Shown: one piece after another, positions 46,525 through 58,729 of the stretch | How positions within the stretch are numbered: position 1 is the stretch's first letter | Layout: every line of letters begins with the position of its first letter | DNA from: Lotus japonicus | Lineage: Eukaryota; Streptophyta; Magnoliopsida; Fabales; Fabaceae | NCBI RefSeq assembly: GCF_012489685.1 | Contig: NC_080044.1 | Coordinates: 66,450,732-66,514,731, forward strand | DNA: 64,000 nucleotides | Direction of reading: 5' to 3' | Notes under the pieces: generated by a model | What the model was told of the DNA's origin: nothing | Database searches by the model: none | What the model saw: only the letters and a program-made list of their open reading frames with translations | Position numbers and translations under genes: made by a program

Positions 46525-47272
46525 ATTAAAAAAGATGTTGGTTTTTTAAATAATATTAAAAATTTAAAAATACCAAAACAATAGTTTATTATAACGTCCA
46601 ATCATTTAATTTACATCAATCTGCAAATCTCAAGAATAAAATTATTATAATTCTGCAAATCTTTGACGTAGTATATGCTACTTGACTGTATCCTCCACAT
46701 GCCAATTGGTAGCACCTAGCTAGCAGACATAGAAAGGCGGTGAGGCTGATGGTTTTGGATTAACTGTCAAATAACATGGTCTCTCTCTCTTTCTGGATCG
46801 CACCTCGGAACCTTCCACGGCGGTTCTGCCGGTTCAATAAAATGAAATCTAAAATAAAACAACAACTTCAGTCTTCATATATAAATTAAGCATTTGGCCA
46901 ATGAAGATTTGAGGGAGCATTTGTTGCTTATAAATCATTCGATAAGAAATATTCCACGGTCAATAGTAAATTTAATTCAAATTTGGCTTTGCATCAAATC
47001 CGGGTGTTGATTTTTTTGGGTACATAAATCCGGGTGATGATGAGCTCTAGCATGTTTTATGTTTTTCTTTCCATCCAAATAAGGCAAGACTAGATAGAAA
47101 TATAAATTGGTTTTAAGGCTAATTTTATGTGTAATGAATATTGTTGAACCCCATAAATATGTGATATTCAATTTTTTTTGAACGTTATGTGATAATCAAT
47201 TGACATGCGTTTATGAGTAGGTGTAATAAGTTTAAAAAAAAGAGAGTAGGTGTAATAGTACAAAAAAAAAAG
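46525..47272. other. intergenic sequence, no gene recognised
   Basis: AT-rich, with a CT-rich patch at 46780-46800. No motif or frame I could support. Confidence 0.4.
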
Positions 47273-47279
47273 AGTAGGT

Positions 47280-47643
47280 AGTGATGAGCCTGGACATCCC
47301 GAGTGATTGTTGAATCAGACTCTATAGAAGTAGTGACCACTCTGGAATCCAAGTCTGTGACTTCTCACCGGTATGCACACGTCATTACAAGTATCCTTCA
47401 GCTCCAGGCTGCCCATGAAGACATTGTGTTTCAGCATACCCCAAGAGAGTCCAATCTCTTGGCAGCTTACTTAGCTAAAGTTGGCTTGAATTTTCAGTTT
47501 GGTACCCATCTCTTCGATAGCTCCTTTGGGGAATGCCATGATATTCTGGCTAGGGATGTTGGCATTAGTTCCAGTTTAGTTTCTTCCTCGTTTTAGCTTT
47601 TTACTTGGGGTTTTATCCCCTCATTGTAACCAAACAAAAAAAA
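47280..47643 (+). mobile_element. 5'-truncated LINE with RNase H-like end
   Basis: The frame from ~47300 to 47596 encodes VIVESDSIEVVTTLES, followed by a FQHTPRESNLLAAYLAKVG segment, the C-terminal half of the RNase H-like domain of plant L1-type ORF2. It is followed by a short 3' tail and a poly(A) run. The 7-bp AGTAGGT occurs on both sides (47273-47279 and 47644-47650), a plausible target duplication. Only the last ~360 bp of the element inserted. Confidence 0.78.
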
Positions 47644-47790
47644 AGTAGGTGCAAAATGTTTCGAGAAAAAAATATAACACACATTTAATGAGAATTTTAA
47701 ATTAACACAAAAGAATATATGTAAACTATCTGATCAAGTGTGTTGCGTTTGCTTGTGAGACACTATTGTAATATTGATTGAGTTTAATTT

Positions 47791-47951
47791 TGATGCACCG
47801 ACGGTGCAAAGTTTTTTTACACCGTCAACCAATCAGATTTCAAGGATGTGACATGTCAATTAAAGAAATTAAATGAAAAGAGAGATTTTCTTACATTCTT
47901 GAAATCTGATTGGTTGACAGTGTAAAAAAACTTTACACCGTGGGTGCATCA
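47791..47951. mobile_element. fold-back MITE (161 bp)
   Basis: Almost the entire element is an inverted repeat: TGATGCACC...ACACCGTCAACCAATCAG at the left and CTGATTGGTTGACAGTGT...GGTGCATCA at the right. A clear duplication was not resolved, so the superfamily is open. Confidence 0.8.
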
Positions 47952-47959
47952 AACTTTTT

Positions 47960-48649
47960 CTCATATCGATTTGTATGGAGGATGCTAAATTTCAATACAT
48001 TTGCAAATTAATCTCGTTCCATTTAGAAAAGCCTAAATTATACATTTCTCTCATCACCTCTTAGAGAAATACGTATTAAACAAGATTATTATTGATGAGC
48101 AATATATATACCTCCAATTTTGTTCTCCTCTTTGGATTTTGAATATCACGAGTGTTGTGGTTGCTTCCTTGGTTGCAGTAGTACAGGTCTAATTTGGGCC
48201 TTCACTTGACTCGACTGAATTAGTTATTGAGGGCCACGAGTTGTGTAATCTAACCTTGGGCTCACTTTGGGCCATTATGAATTAAACTGTGCTACGTTGA
48301 CAAAAAAATAAAGCACCCACACCTTTTCTAACCATTTTATTACCTTTTCATCATCATAATTTACCATTCATGAACTCTATATATTATTTTGATAAATAAC
48401 TCTCTATTTATTTTATTTCCTTTTCATCACCATCATCATCATATATTTGTTATTGGTTGTTTAGGTTACTTTAATTCTCTTCTTCCTCTCATTACACATT
48501 CTTCACAACACAGCTTAATGACTTATTTTTAACAATCTAGATAATTGTAAAAACGTTACTTTGCTCTTCAAGGTGAGAGTACTTCAATAGCTTCTCTTCA
48601 CCTTTTTTTTTTTAAAGCTTTAAACTAACATATCCCACAAGTGATATGT
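47960..48649. other. intergenic sequence, no gene recognised
   Basis: No coding frame. Contains simple ATC/CAT repeats near 48425-48445. Confidence 0.4.
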
Positions 48650-48913
48650 GTAAGATTTAATCTATCGTCCACACCCCTCACGCCCAGTGTAGAACATCTG
48701 AAGCGTGGAATGAAACGGGTGACCCACATATGGGAGGTCTCCACAACAAATGGATCTAGGATAGGGGCCCAGACCCATGGTCAAACAACCATTGGCTCTG
48801 ATACCATGAAGGAGGCCTAACTCAACCCAAAGGCTAGCTCAAGAGTTTAGGTTTGCACAATCATATATAAGCAATTGCTTGGCCACATTTCTAGCCAATG
48901 TAGGACTCCTTCA
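48650..48913 (-). mobile_element. TRIM-like LTR piece with Met-tRNA primer site
   Basis: A 107-bp LTR at 48807-48913 reads TGAAGGAG...CTCCTTCA. On the minus strand it is followed by TGGTATCAGAGCC (48794-48806), the primer-binding site complementary to initiator Met-tRNA that is used by many Copia and TRIM elements. About 150 bp of internal sequence follow to ~48650. The second LTR is missing, so this is a truncated miniature retroelement. Confidence 0.75.
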
Positions 48914-49421
48914 TGGTATATGAGCAATGAATTTCATCTACAAAAATTAAGAATATAACCCCAATTACTTGCTTGAGGGACGAATTGGAGTGCAAAGATC
49001 ATAAGAAAAATCTGAGCCAAACTTATTTTAATTTCACTCATTAATTTTATTGAATCGCGCAATCAATTATACAAAACATTAATTAATATTGTTGAAGTAC
49101 TGTTGCTGGATAAACCAGTAACACAGCAACATGCACTTAGTCAATTACAAGTTTTGAACATCCAACACACTTCTTTGACAAAAAAATAAAAAGCACATAA
49201 CACTTGTAGACACTACATATTGAAGATAGTAGGAGAGAACCATGCATTACTCCTTGCTGTACTCAATATACTTATAACATAAGGAGCTAGCTAGCTAGAC
49301 AAATTTATTTCTTTGCTAATTAAAATTTATGTTATTAATCAGTGCACTGACATCAATGGCATCTTATGATCCACATGACCTTAATTTATCCATAGTTAAC
49401 TTACATTATGCATGATTTTAA

Positions 49422-49811
49422 TCAGTTTCCATTACCACCAGATCCTGACCCAGCATGAGATCCTGCAGAAGAACCAGCTTCAGAGCCTGCACCAGAGGAC
49501 CCTGACCCAGCTCTAGACCCAGCATGGGATCCTGCATAAGAACCAGCTTCAGAACCTGCTCCTCCAGAAGACCCTGACCCTGAAGAAGAAGCAGAACCAG
49601 AACTTGAAGATGAGCCAGAGCCAGAGCCTGCACCTGCACCAGAGCCAGCACCACCTCCACCACCGAGCCCAATTCCTAATCCTGCACCAATCCCAACTCC
49701 TATCCCACCAAGGTCCAATCCAAGGTCCTTTCTTGCGGCTCTGCTTTCAGATTCTATAACATTAATTGCAAGAAGCAAAGCAACAAGAGCTAATGCCCTC
49801 ATACCAGCCAT
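49422..49811 (-). CDS. secreted glycine/serine-rich protein (copy 1)
   Basis: A 129-residue product. Residues 1-23 form a signal peptide (MAGMRALALVALLLAINV...), followed by a conserved block SESRAARKDLGLDLGG and then Gly/Ala/Ser-rich repeats such as GSEAGSYAGSHAGSRAGS. It ends in GGNGN. A cell-wall glycine-rich structural role is inferred from composition. It is paralogous to 52017-52478, with the same orientation, the same block and the same TATA sequence. The intronless start is the first ATG about 110 bp below the TATA box. It is intact. Confidence 0.88.
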   Translation of the reverse strand: MAGMRALALVALLLAINVIESESRAARKDLGLDLGGIGVGIGAGLGIGLGGGGGAGSGAGAGSGSGSSSSSGSASSSGSGSSGGAGSEAGSYAGSHAGSRAGSGSSGAGSEAGSSAGSHAGSGSGGNGN

Positions 49812-49920
49812 TAATGATACTGATTAATATTGAATTATTGATCAACACAAGTGTATATATGAAGCTTGAGCTAATGTTGAAGGTTAGAAAGTTTTGTAGA
49901 GAGGTATGTTCAGATGCATG

Positions 49921-49929
49921 GTATTTATA
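49921..49929 (-). promoter_or_regulatory. TATA box of glycine-rich gene copy 1
   Basis: The minus strand reads TATAAATAC, preceded by CAAC. The same CTATAAATAC occurs before copy 2. Confidence 0.8.
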
Positions 49930-49956
49930 GTTGAGAAAAGGTAATGAAGTCGGCAA

Positions 49957-52016
49957 GCATGTATAAAAGTATATAGGAAGCGTGCGTGCGTACTGGCCTA
50001 CTGGGACAGTATACTACTGTGGCCTGTGGGAAGTGGGTGGTGCCGTGGTGGTCTCACTTGGCCTAGCTTCATCCTCATCATCTTGGGCATATTAATATTT
50101 TGTTCACACTCCTTTATCGGAATAAAAGATAAAGAAATGAAAGATATAATGAGTGATATGATCAATAAAAAATGAGAAAAATGAAGAAAAAAGTTATTGA
50201 CAATGAAATAGAATAAAAAATAAAGTGTGAAAGCATGAATTGAAACTCTTATATAAAACTTTTTTAAAATATTTAATTTTTGGGATAAGTATATGTTTTT
50301 ATCCTCGAATTATCTGGACATTAATAGTTTTAGTTCATCATACTTCAGTCCGTCCCTATATTTCACAATAGTCATATTTGACTCCAAAAGAGTGACTAAA
50401 CCTAAAATTTGAGGATTAATTATAAACTTGACGCATTGAAAATTAAAATTTATTTTCTATTTAGATATCATTGGCCATTTCATAGACACAACCATTGGTG
50501 TTTTGGAAATTTATTACTTGAGTAAAAAAAATTATGAGGATGAGTCATTTAGACAACCCCATGCTAGTTAGGACTAAAAATATATTTAAGCTTAACCTTT
50601 CTTTAACATGTGTATTCTCCACTAAAAACATTCTAATTTTAGGCGGTAATATTTACATCTTAGCGGGACTAACTCTCCCGGCAAGCACTAAGGTTTTTTC
50701 ATTTTTTATCACGTTTTCTTGTTACATTAACTCTAGCAAATCAAGGTTAGATACGTACAAATAACATAAATTTGGTATTATTGCGATAAGGCCATTTATA
50801 ACAGGGCATGAAGCATATCCCACTGAGTTAAGCACCATGTATATAGTGGGATACGGTTGACGCATAATCCAAATTTAAGAAGAAAAACTATGTAACTATG
50901 TAAGGATGTGTCAATTCTTATTTGTAACCCACTAAAACATGTTCAAGTTGTAAAGGATATGAGGAGAACGTTCTAGAAAAGCTATCTTACTTTATCATAG
51001 CTATATTATGGGTAAATGCTATCCAGGTTGAAGACCCCCTTTCACCGAAACTTTGGACCTTGGAGCCTAAGGTAGCGTTTGGTATACACGTTTAAACGAG
51101 ACGGAACGGGACATATGCGTTCTGTTACACGTTTGTCGTGTTTTTAAGATGGAAAGTTTGAAGTTTTCATTACTCAAACCCAAGTCAAGTTATGCTTAGA
51201 TTCCAATCCAGACGAATGTGACAAACAAACTAATCATCAGTTAGCATATATACTTGCTAGTTAATTGCTGCTATATATGTTGAGTGCAAACTTAAAGCAC
51301 CATATATAAACCATGTCTATATGTTATGTGTTTAATTAGTACAGTCCATAAATATGCAGCACCAATTAACCTTTTTTCTTCAAGTTAGAAAGGGGAAAAG
51401 ATAGATTCTTCTTCTAATTAGCACATGTGTCTTTCCTTCTCCTGCATAGTTGATAATTATAACAGTGTTTGATGTTCTTTTTTGTCCATGAACCACCTCC
51501 CTTTCTGGCTAGATTATACAATGTATGTAATCTGAATTCCATTAGAAAGTTCAAGAAACTAGGTCCGTGCAATAAGAAAAAAGCTAAGTTAAGACAAAAC
51601 ATGTAGTGTCATCATCTTTGACTCAGGTTGACATAGAGCCAGTTTGGAGGTAGAGTTAATGGAGCTTATCTACTTGAAAATGCAGATTGGAACGAGTACA
51701 TTAAGGTTTTACCAAAGTAGAATAATAGGAATCATGAAATTTCATAATCATAAAACTTTATTAAAATAGTAAAGTGATTCAAACAGAAATACATCTTGTA
51801 ACAAAAAACAACAGAAATACATCTAATTTTTCTTGACTGAAACATACATGATGGAATCAACCATCTTACATGCTTATTGCTTTGTTATTACATGTAACAT
51901 GCTTATTGATTTGGTACAGACGATACACTACTTATTAATTTATTACATAAAACATTCCCAACATTTTCTTTTATTTGAGTCAACCATATTATATAGTCCT
52001 GCATTGCATGCATTTC
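49957..52016. other. spacer between the two glycine-rich genes
   Basis: No gene was recognised. At about 50281-50600, ends resembling 'ggataagtatatgtttttatcc' and 'ggactaaaaatatattt' suggest a diverged inverted-repeat element (a common legume repeat type), with low certainty. The part near 49981-50100 upstream of copy 1 is GC-richer and may belong to its promoter. Confidence 0.4.
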
Positions 52017-52478
52017 CTAATCACCTCCACCTTCACCATAACCCCCACCATGACCATAGCCTTCACCATAACCAGAGCCAGAGCCAGAGCCGCGACCTCC
52101 ACCTCCTCCACCGCCACCTCCTCCACCTCCACCGCCGCCACGGCCACCTCCTCTTCCTCTACTGCCTGATCCAGCCCGAGAGCCTGCATATGAACCTGCT
52201 TCCGAGCCTGCATCAGACCCAGACCCAGAACTTGAAGACGAAGATGATGAACTTGAGGAAGAGCTAGAGCTAGAACCCGAACCGGACCCTGCTCCAGCAC
52301 CAGCTCCTGAGCCACTTCCACCCCCTAAACCCAAGCCTAATCCTGCTCCAACTCCAATCCCCAATCCACCAAGGTCCAAACCCAAGTCTTTCCTTGCAAC
52401 TCTGCTTTCTGATACAAAAGCTGACATAAGAAGAAGCAGAGCAAGTAGGTAACAATAACATGACCGGGGTGCAGCCAT
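52017..52478 (-). CDS. secreted glycine/serine-rich protein (copy 2)
   Basis: A 153-residue product: signal peptide (about residues 1-24), the conserved block SESRVARKDLGLDLGG and a GVGAGLGLGLGGGSGSGAG segment. These are followed by a run of about sixteen serines, a GSEAGSYAGSRAGS segment shared with copy 1, a long polyglycine run and a YGEGYGHGGGYGEGG end. Copy 1 lacks the polyglycine and tyrosine-bearing tail. The single exon starts ~130 bp below the TATA box. Likely an extracellular wall protein; Tyr residues could be cross-linked, which is inference. Confidence 0.88.
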   Translation of the reverse strand: MAAPRSCYCYLLALLLLMSAFVSESRVARKDLGLDLGGLGIGVGAGLGLGLGGGSGSGAGAGAGSGSGSSSSSSSSSSSSSSSSGSGSDAGSEAGSYAGSRAGSGSRGRGGGRGGGGGGGGGGGGGGGRGSGSGSGYGEGYGHGGGYGEGGGD

Positions 52479-52605
52479 GCTGTGTAATGTAGCTTAAAGT
52501 AGCAAGTCAAAGCAAAGTTAAATGTAAAGAAGCTATATAGAATGTTATAGAAGATAACGAACTCTGAAATGGGTTTGGTTTACTACTACATGAAAGGGTT
52601 TTCTA

Positions 52606-52614
52606 GTATTTATA
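52606..52614 (-). promoter_or_regulatory. TATA box of glycine-rich gene copy 2
   Basis: TATAAATAC on the minus strand, preceded by GCAGC. The position relative to the start is like copy 1. Confidence 0.8.
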
Positions 52615-52814
52615 GCTGCATGAATGCTGATACTGTGGTTAAAGGGATAGCATGAAATTAACTTGTAGTTGTAGACTATGGTGTGAACTGGTGAATAGAT
52701 TATTTTAGCTTTTGAGGCTGCTAAGTGGAGATGTTGGTGGACAAAAACTTGTGGTTGACATTGCGGAAGCGTCTTGGAGATGGGATGATTCAGGACAAGT
52801 GTCAACGCAATACA

Positions 52815-54490
52815 GACTCATATAATCGCCACTTACCTTAGTGGAGGATGAAAGGCTGTCTTATATTGCCCATTGAAGTTGAAAATTTGAATACCTTTCT
52901 CATTCATTTGCAGCCAGCTCATGGTTATAGGCGAGGCATGGCTACATGCCCACGAAGGTCTGCTTTTTATTTGCTGCTAGTGGTATCACACTTAATTTAG
53001 TAATTTTTATTTTTATATGGTAGTGGTATCATCAACTTTTTGTTGTATGTAAGCCTAATCGCATTGAGGATTTATACAGATAATTACTATCTCTCAAGCT
53101 TAGTCTTAGGAGAGGGTTTAAGAATGGTGCTTTTTTATAAGATAGACTTACTCACAACATTGAGGTGAGTGCCAAATGTTTATGATATAGTGCAAATGTG
53201 CAATGTTTAAGCATTGAATTTTCGATTTAAAAATTCAAAGAATTATTTTTAATCATGCCACCATGGTGACGGACACCTACCTTTCAAAAAAAAATAATCA
53301 TATGGTATTATATTTTAAATTGAAACAAAGTGGACTAACTCGATCAAGTTAAATAAGTTTTTCATCCTTGTAAAATGAGCGAGTGCTCATTCTCCACCAC
53401 AACTTGAATTTTCTCATGTACTCTAGCTCCTTCACAACATCAACACATTAAAAAAACAAACACCTACCTACGTCGAGCCCATGATAAACATGAACCTCTC
53501 CACCTCAATAACGAAAGAAGGATTCATCCACAAATAGTAACCCTTTTACATCCTGATTTCTACATCTCCAGACCATTCTACTAGAGTTCTTAACACTTTT
53601 GGAGATGAGAAGGAAAAGTCTCTTCATAATCACAAACCCCTACAATGAGACACTGAGGAACAATGAGACGAAGCAAGCGCCCTTTTTCATTGAGACATTA
53701 TGAGACAAAAAAGACGAGGAGAAGAAAAGAGACAATGGAACGAAGGAAAATAATAGTGGGATGAATGAGAAGAACGATGAGATTGAGCAAGCGATGAATG
53801 ACAAGGACGAGGCAATTGAGCAAGCGACTAGTGAGGACACAACAAGATGGATGAAGCGAAGGGGTTCCAAGGATGAAGGTGAGGTTACTAGGACATGATT
53901 GCTATGATGAGGAAGAAAGGGAACAAAGAGAATTAGGGTTTTAAAAATTTCTCTTTGTAATTAGGTTATTAAGTTGATTGGTGAGGGGTTAGATTATGTT
54001 AGTTGTTTTGGGGATTTAATTTCAAGATTAAGTTGATAAATTTATCTAAAATTTGATGCGGAAAGTTAAATATAAAATAAAAGGCCACATATGATTCATT
54101 AAACACTTAAGAGTGCCAAATTTGGCCTAGCTTGTCGCTTGGCAAAGTCCTCAAAGTTTTTCTCCCTTAGGTGAAGCACAAATACTAACTTTTTCCTAAA
54201 CACAGGAATGAAAAACAAACTTTTATCTCACGAAGGATGAAAATCAACACTCGCTCATTTCGGGACCAAAATCATAGTTAATTTTTTTGTGTGTAGAAGG
54301 TTTGTGAAGAATTTGGGAGTTTTCATCGCTAATAAAATGCTAAGAACTTTGTGCAAGAAGCACTTAATTCCAATATAATATCCTCTAATCAAGGTAAGGC
54401 TGGTTAATGTGAAAAATTTGAGGCCACAATTGATGAAGTTAAAGTGATGCAACAATTTAGGGAACAATCCCTGGGATTGTGTTGCTTCTA
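52815..54490. other. intergenic sequence, no gene recognised
   Basis: A purine-rich patch at 53640-53930 ('gatgaatgagaagaacgatgag...') gives a low-complexity frame on the minus strand that I do not accept as a gene. 'aatgagcgagtg' near 53377 and its inverted form near 54251 hint at an old element, too short to define. Confidence 0.35.
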
Positions 54491-55150
54491 AGATGATTAA
54501 GGAAACTTATGTGTGGGTGATTTATCCACCATGCACTGATTTAGTGCATATCCTCCTCTCTAAGTTTTTAATGATTCTTTGCTGGAATTGTCAAGGTATT
54601 AATGGGAAGGGAACTAGCAAATTGATTAAAGATATATGCATATTGCATAAGGTTGGGGGTTCTGATTTTTACTAGAATTGAGCTAGTGTTTGACAGAATT
54701 GGGAATTCGGCTTCTTCTACTACTAGTAGGATCTTCAAAATACTCAATGACGACATCCATCTTGCTACTGATGGTTTTACTACCATTTATCCTACTTGTT
54801 GATTGAAGAAGGAAATCATGCTGAGATGGTACTCGATGGACACTAGAGTCTTGGATCAAAATCAACACCGATAGCTAATTTCTTCCCATGGAGAAACTTG
54901 GGGCTTGTGAATGTGTCATTAGGGATCATGAAAGCAATTTGTAGTGGGATATTTGGTCAGGTTAGGCGCAATTGTCCTATCCTTTAGGTTGAGCTATGAA
55001 GAATTATACATGGTTCAAGGATTGCTATTTCAATTTTCAGTTTCTTTAAAATCTTAAATGAACTTGACTCTATATTGGTAGCTAGGTTACTTAAGAAAGG
55101 TTGTAAAGATTACAATTGTACAAGTTTGACCGGGGAGATTAAAAGTATGT
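54490..55150 (+). pseudogene. degraded LINE pieces (endonuclease start and RNase H)
   Basis: The frame around 54567-54650 reads MILCWNCQGINGKGTSKLIK, the typical start of plant L1-type ORF2 endonuclease. It is followed by stops and frame jumps. Around 54885-54970 a second piece reads KLGACECVIRDHES, typical of the RNase H-like domain. The catalytic middle is missing. Not functional. Confidence 0.5.
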
Positions 55151-56161
55151 GTATCCGTTGGCACTTGACACACATTAAACCGCGAATATTTTTATGATTG
55201 CTCACACAAACGATCACTAAAAGACCTTGATTAATCAAATATTTTCAATGTCATCGGAAGCATGCGCACACAAAGGCTAACTCGATGCATACTTTTGCCA
55301 AAAATAGGTTGACTTTGCTTATTATGTCCACGGATACTAGGGTTAATATTCAATTCTTATAACGCTTATGATGTAAGAAACTAGTTACCTCTTTTTCCGG
55401 CGCCTTTTAGCCCTTTTACTATAATAATAAATTTAAAGACATCCATGTTTTTGCAAGGATTATTTTTTTAATCTTGTGTTGAGGAAAAATTGTTTATTCG
55501 TAAATTAATATTGTTCTCTCTGGTTTGCTGAGAGGGGTGCCCGGAGACTGGTGAAGCTCGCCGTGGCCATTCCCTTCCTCCGCCGTAAGTCTCTCTCTCT
55601 CTCTCTGCAATTTGCTTTAACTTCTCTTCGACCCATCCCCAGTTTCTTTCCTTTCTTAAAGACTTTTCGTTCTGTGATGCAATTTTTCAATTTCAATTTT
55701 AGGTTGAACTATACTCTCATCGTTTCTGGGTACCTTCTGATACGATTTCAGGTGAATTTTTCTTTGCCTATTCAATTTGTATTTGCCATTTATCATGTGA
55801 AATTGAGCTTCACTCTATTCAGTTTTGAAACTTTTCTCTGTAATTTGAAAGCTTTGAGTTTAGCAATCAAATTAATCAATTGCATTCTGAAATGAGCATG
55901 CCCATCACTTCTAATCTATTAAAAGGAGTAAAAATATTATCTTTTTAATGCTTACTCTGACCTTGATCTTTGGGGAGTTGTGGGTATTTTTTTATAGTTT
56001 TGCAATTTTGAATTTTGGTTATCAACATGGATATGGCTTTGTTTGTTATACTCTCATTGATTGGAGTAGTTGGTATTTGCATTGCAGGTACCTGGGGAGA
56101 ATTGGATATTGAATTATTGATGTTTGGGTTTTAGCATTAGTACAAGTTCATACTGTAATGA

Positions 56162-57912
56162 ATGGATGCTAGGGGCAAAGTTCCGACATCATCGTTTGAG
56201 AGGCACCTCGTGCAAGCTTCTGGGATGATGCGGCATGGTCAATTACCTGGTTTAAGTTCTTCTTCTGCTGTTGCTGCTGCTGCTGCTGCTGCTTCCCATC
56301 GCTCTCTGGAGTCTCTGCCTCAGTCGCATCTGTTGGAGGATAAAGTTGCGGATCAGGAAGAAGAAATAGAGCGACTTGCTGGGGATAACCGTAGACTGGC
56401 AAAGACACATGTGGCTTTAAGAGATGATCTTGTTTCCGCTGCACAGGATGTGCAGAAGCTCAAGTCACACATTAGAAGCATCCAGACCGAAAGTGACATT
56501 CAGATTAGAGTTTTGCTGGATAAGATTACTAAAATGGAGGTGGATATTAGAGCGGGTGATAGTGTCAGAAAGGACCTCCAACAGGCCCTTATTGAGGCAC
56601 AGAGCTTGGCAGCTTCCAGGCAGGAATTGAGTGCCGAAATTCAACGAGCCGCTCTGGAAGTGAAGAAGGCCATTAGTGATGTTAAGAGTTTGCCGGATTT
56701 GCAGGCTGAACTGGATGATTTAGTGCAAGAACGTCAGAGGTTACGGTAGGTATTGAAGTCTGTTTAAGTTTGTTGTTTGGCATTTTACACCTGCATGTAG
56801 ATCAGAACTGATTCTAGATTCTTCAGGGTATATAATTAATTTTGTTATAATGCAGTCTTAGTTGCCTTTGTGGAAACTTGTTTTCATTGTAGAACTTGTC
56901 GACATTGGTTGATCCATCATCCATGTGTTGCAGATCTTGTCTATTAGAAAAGTCATTTTGTTTTTGTTGTTATATCATTAGAGTGAACTTTCAAGCACAC
57001 TGTTCTAAAAGCAAAAGCTGCATTGCTTCTGCCCCTCCCCATAAATAAAAAAAAGAAGGCATGAATATTGAAAGGTGAAGAAACAATAAAAGTTATATTG
57101 TTGGTTTTTCTTCTGTAAGTGCAGTGATGGCAAATTTAGGTGCTGTATGCTGCTGTTCCTTTCATCAAATTGTCTAATCTTGATAGAATGTGACTACTTT
57201 CAACATATGGCCTCTTATCAGTTTCACGAGTGGCATAATAGTTTTACTCACCTATTGTTATTGTCATTATATACTTAGGTGAGACCGGAATGAGATGGAA
57301 TGGAAGTTAGTTCAAAACTTGTATGGAGGACTGCTTAATCACTTGAGTGTGTGACAAAGTTGTTGTCTATATCTATTAAATCATGCTTTAAGCGAACGCT
57401 TGCTATTCCTTCGCACCATCATGTCGCATATATTCTCTTGTTACAGTTTGTTGCTCTTAATTATTTATCTTTCTTCTGGTAACTTATCTGGTAATTCTTT
57501 ATATAATAGTTCCACATTCGAATATGAAAAGAGCAAAAACATAGAGCTGGTGGATCAAATGAAAATAAAAGAGAAGAATCTAATTGCAATGGCAAGAGAA
57601 GTCGAAGTTTTACAAGCTGAGATTTTGAATGCTGAGAAAAGAGCAAATGGTAACTTCCTGACTTTAGTATGTTGTTTTTGTACATATATATGATTCTGAT
57701 TCATTGTTGCTATGAAAACAGCACCAAATCTGTTTAGAGCTACTACACCTGTAGACGGCAGTGGTTCCTTCTCTGATCCTTATGGGAGAGCTCATGGTCA
57801 GATGGCTACTGCCCAAGTAGGAGAGACTATGGCACCAGTTGTTGATAGCAATGGAGTAGCAGCTATCACTAGTGGCAGCGGTGGCGGTGGTGATGGTGGT
57901 GGTTGGGCATGA
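56162..57912 (+). CDS. FLX: FLX (FLC EXPRESSOR) family coiled-coil protein
   Basis: Coding exons are 56162-56745, 57510-57649 and 57722-57912 (GT-AG, phases 2 and 1), giving 304 residues. A non-coding first exon ends at about 55584, with a 5' leader intron 55585-56087 starting GTAAGT(CT)n. The product has a short basic N terminus, an alanine run (GCT repeat near 56266-56291), and from about residue 55 to 245 a long coiled coil. That region contains GDNRRLAKTHVALRDDL, SIQTESDIQIRVLLDKI and FEYEKSKNIELVDQM, then AREVEVLQAEI. A Gly-rich tail ends GGGGDGGGWA. FLX proteins act in the FRIGIDA complex, which activates FLC in Arabidopsis; the closest family member appears to be FLX itself. In a non-FLC species its target is open. 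Intact. Confidence 0.88.
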
Positions 57913-58539
57913 TCCTTCAGTTGCTGGGAGGTGAAGTTCAAGGAGTGAACTCTATCAAATCCTGCTTGACTTTAGCTTTTGTTGGTACCATACTTGGAAA
58001 ATTGTCGTTTTTTCTATGTACATCTAACAGATGTGTAGCTTTATCTGTAGCAACATTCTGTTTAATTTATTATACTTTTGTTAATTTTGAATCAAGTCTG
58101 CAAATTTAAAAGGTCAAAGATCTTTCTCTCTCAACTTATGGTATGGGGAGTTGCAACTATTGTCAAGCTTATCCTATGCAATGATGCAGTGAAGCATGTT
58201 ACTTTTTTTTTCAAGTTTTTATACCTGAGAACGCAGTCCTATGTTTTGGTGTGAATATGATACCATGTTTGGATCAACTTCTCTTTTCTCATAATCAATT
58301 ATGGCATGCAAAAAATATTCACATAAGCTTCTACCCGAAGTTAATTTGACTTTAAAAACCAATTATAAAAGAATTTTCAAACATGTTCAAGATTTGCTTT
58401 CCATACAACATGATGAGACTGCAAATATCACAATGGATCTCAAGTTATAAACATGTTTACTCAAATAATCTTTCAAATGCTGGTATAGAAGCTAAACAAT
58501 ACAGAAAACTATGAACCTCAACTATCTCTGTACAGCAGA

Positions 58540-58722
58540 CTGCAGAGAGCAAGAGACTCAAGCTTTTGAGGAGGCATATCTAAAACAGCAGCTCCACACT
58601 GCATAGAAGCTCTGATTCTGGCAAAGCAATCAGTAGGTCATTGGCTTCTTCTCTATATACATGACGCACTTGCACGTCCCAATTTCGATTCATCCGCTGA
58701 TGAATTATCTGTGGAAATCACT
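58540..58722 (-). pseudogene. RNase H-like fragment of a non-LTR retroelement
   Basis: The minus strand reads IIHQRMNRNWDVQVRHVYRE followed by EANDLLIALPESE, matching the '...HVYREANxxADALA' end of the plant RNase H-like domain. A stop follows after ELLF. Surrounding DNA shows no reverse transcriptase. It lies between FLX and COX6B. Confidence 0.55.
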
Positions 58723-58729
58723 CACTAAG

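Noticed and set aside
52017..52321. Opposite-strand and shifted frames across glycine-rich copy 2
   Set aside because: Typical shadow frames of GGX repeats; only the frame with a signal peptide and the conserved block is credible.
53640..53870. 76-residue minus-strand frame
   Set aside because: It derives from a purine-rich stretch, is mostly Ser/Phe, and has no supporting motif or promoter.
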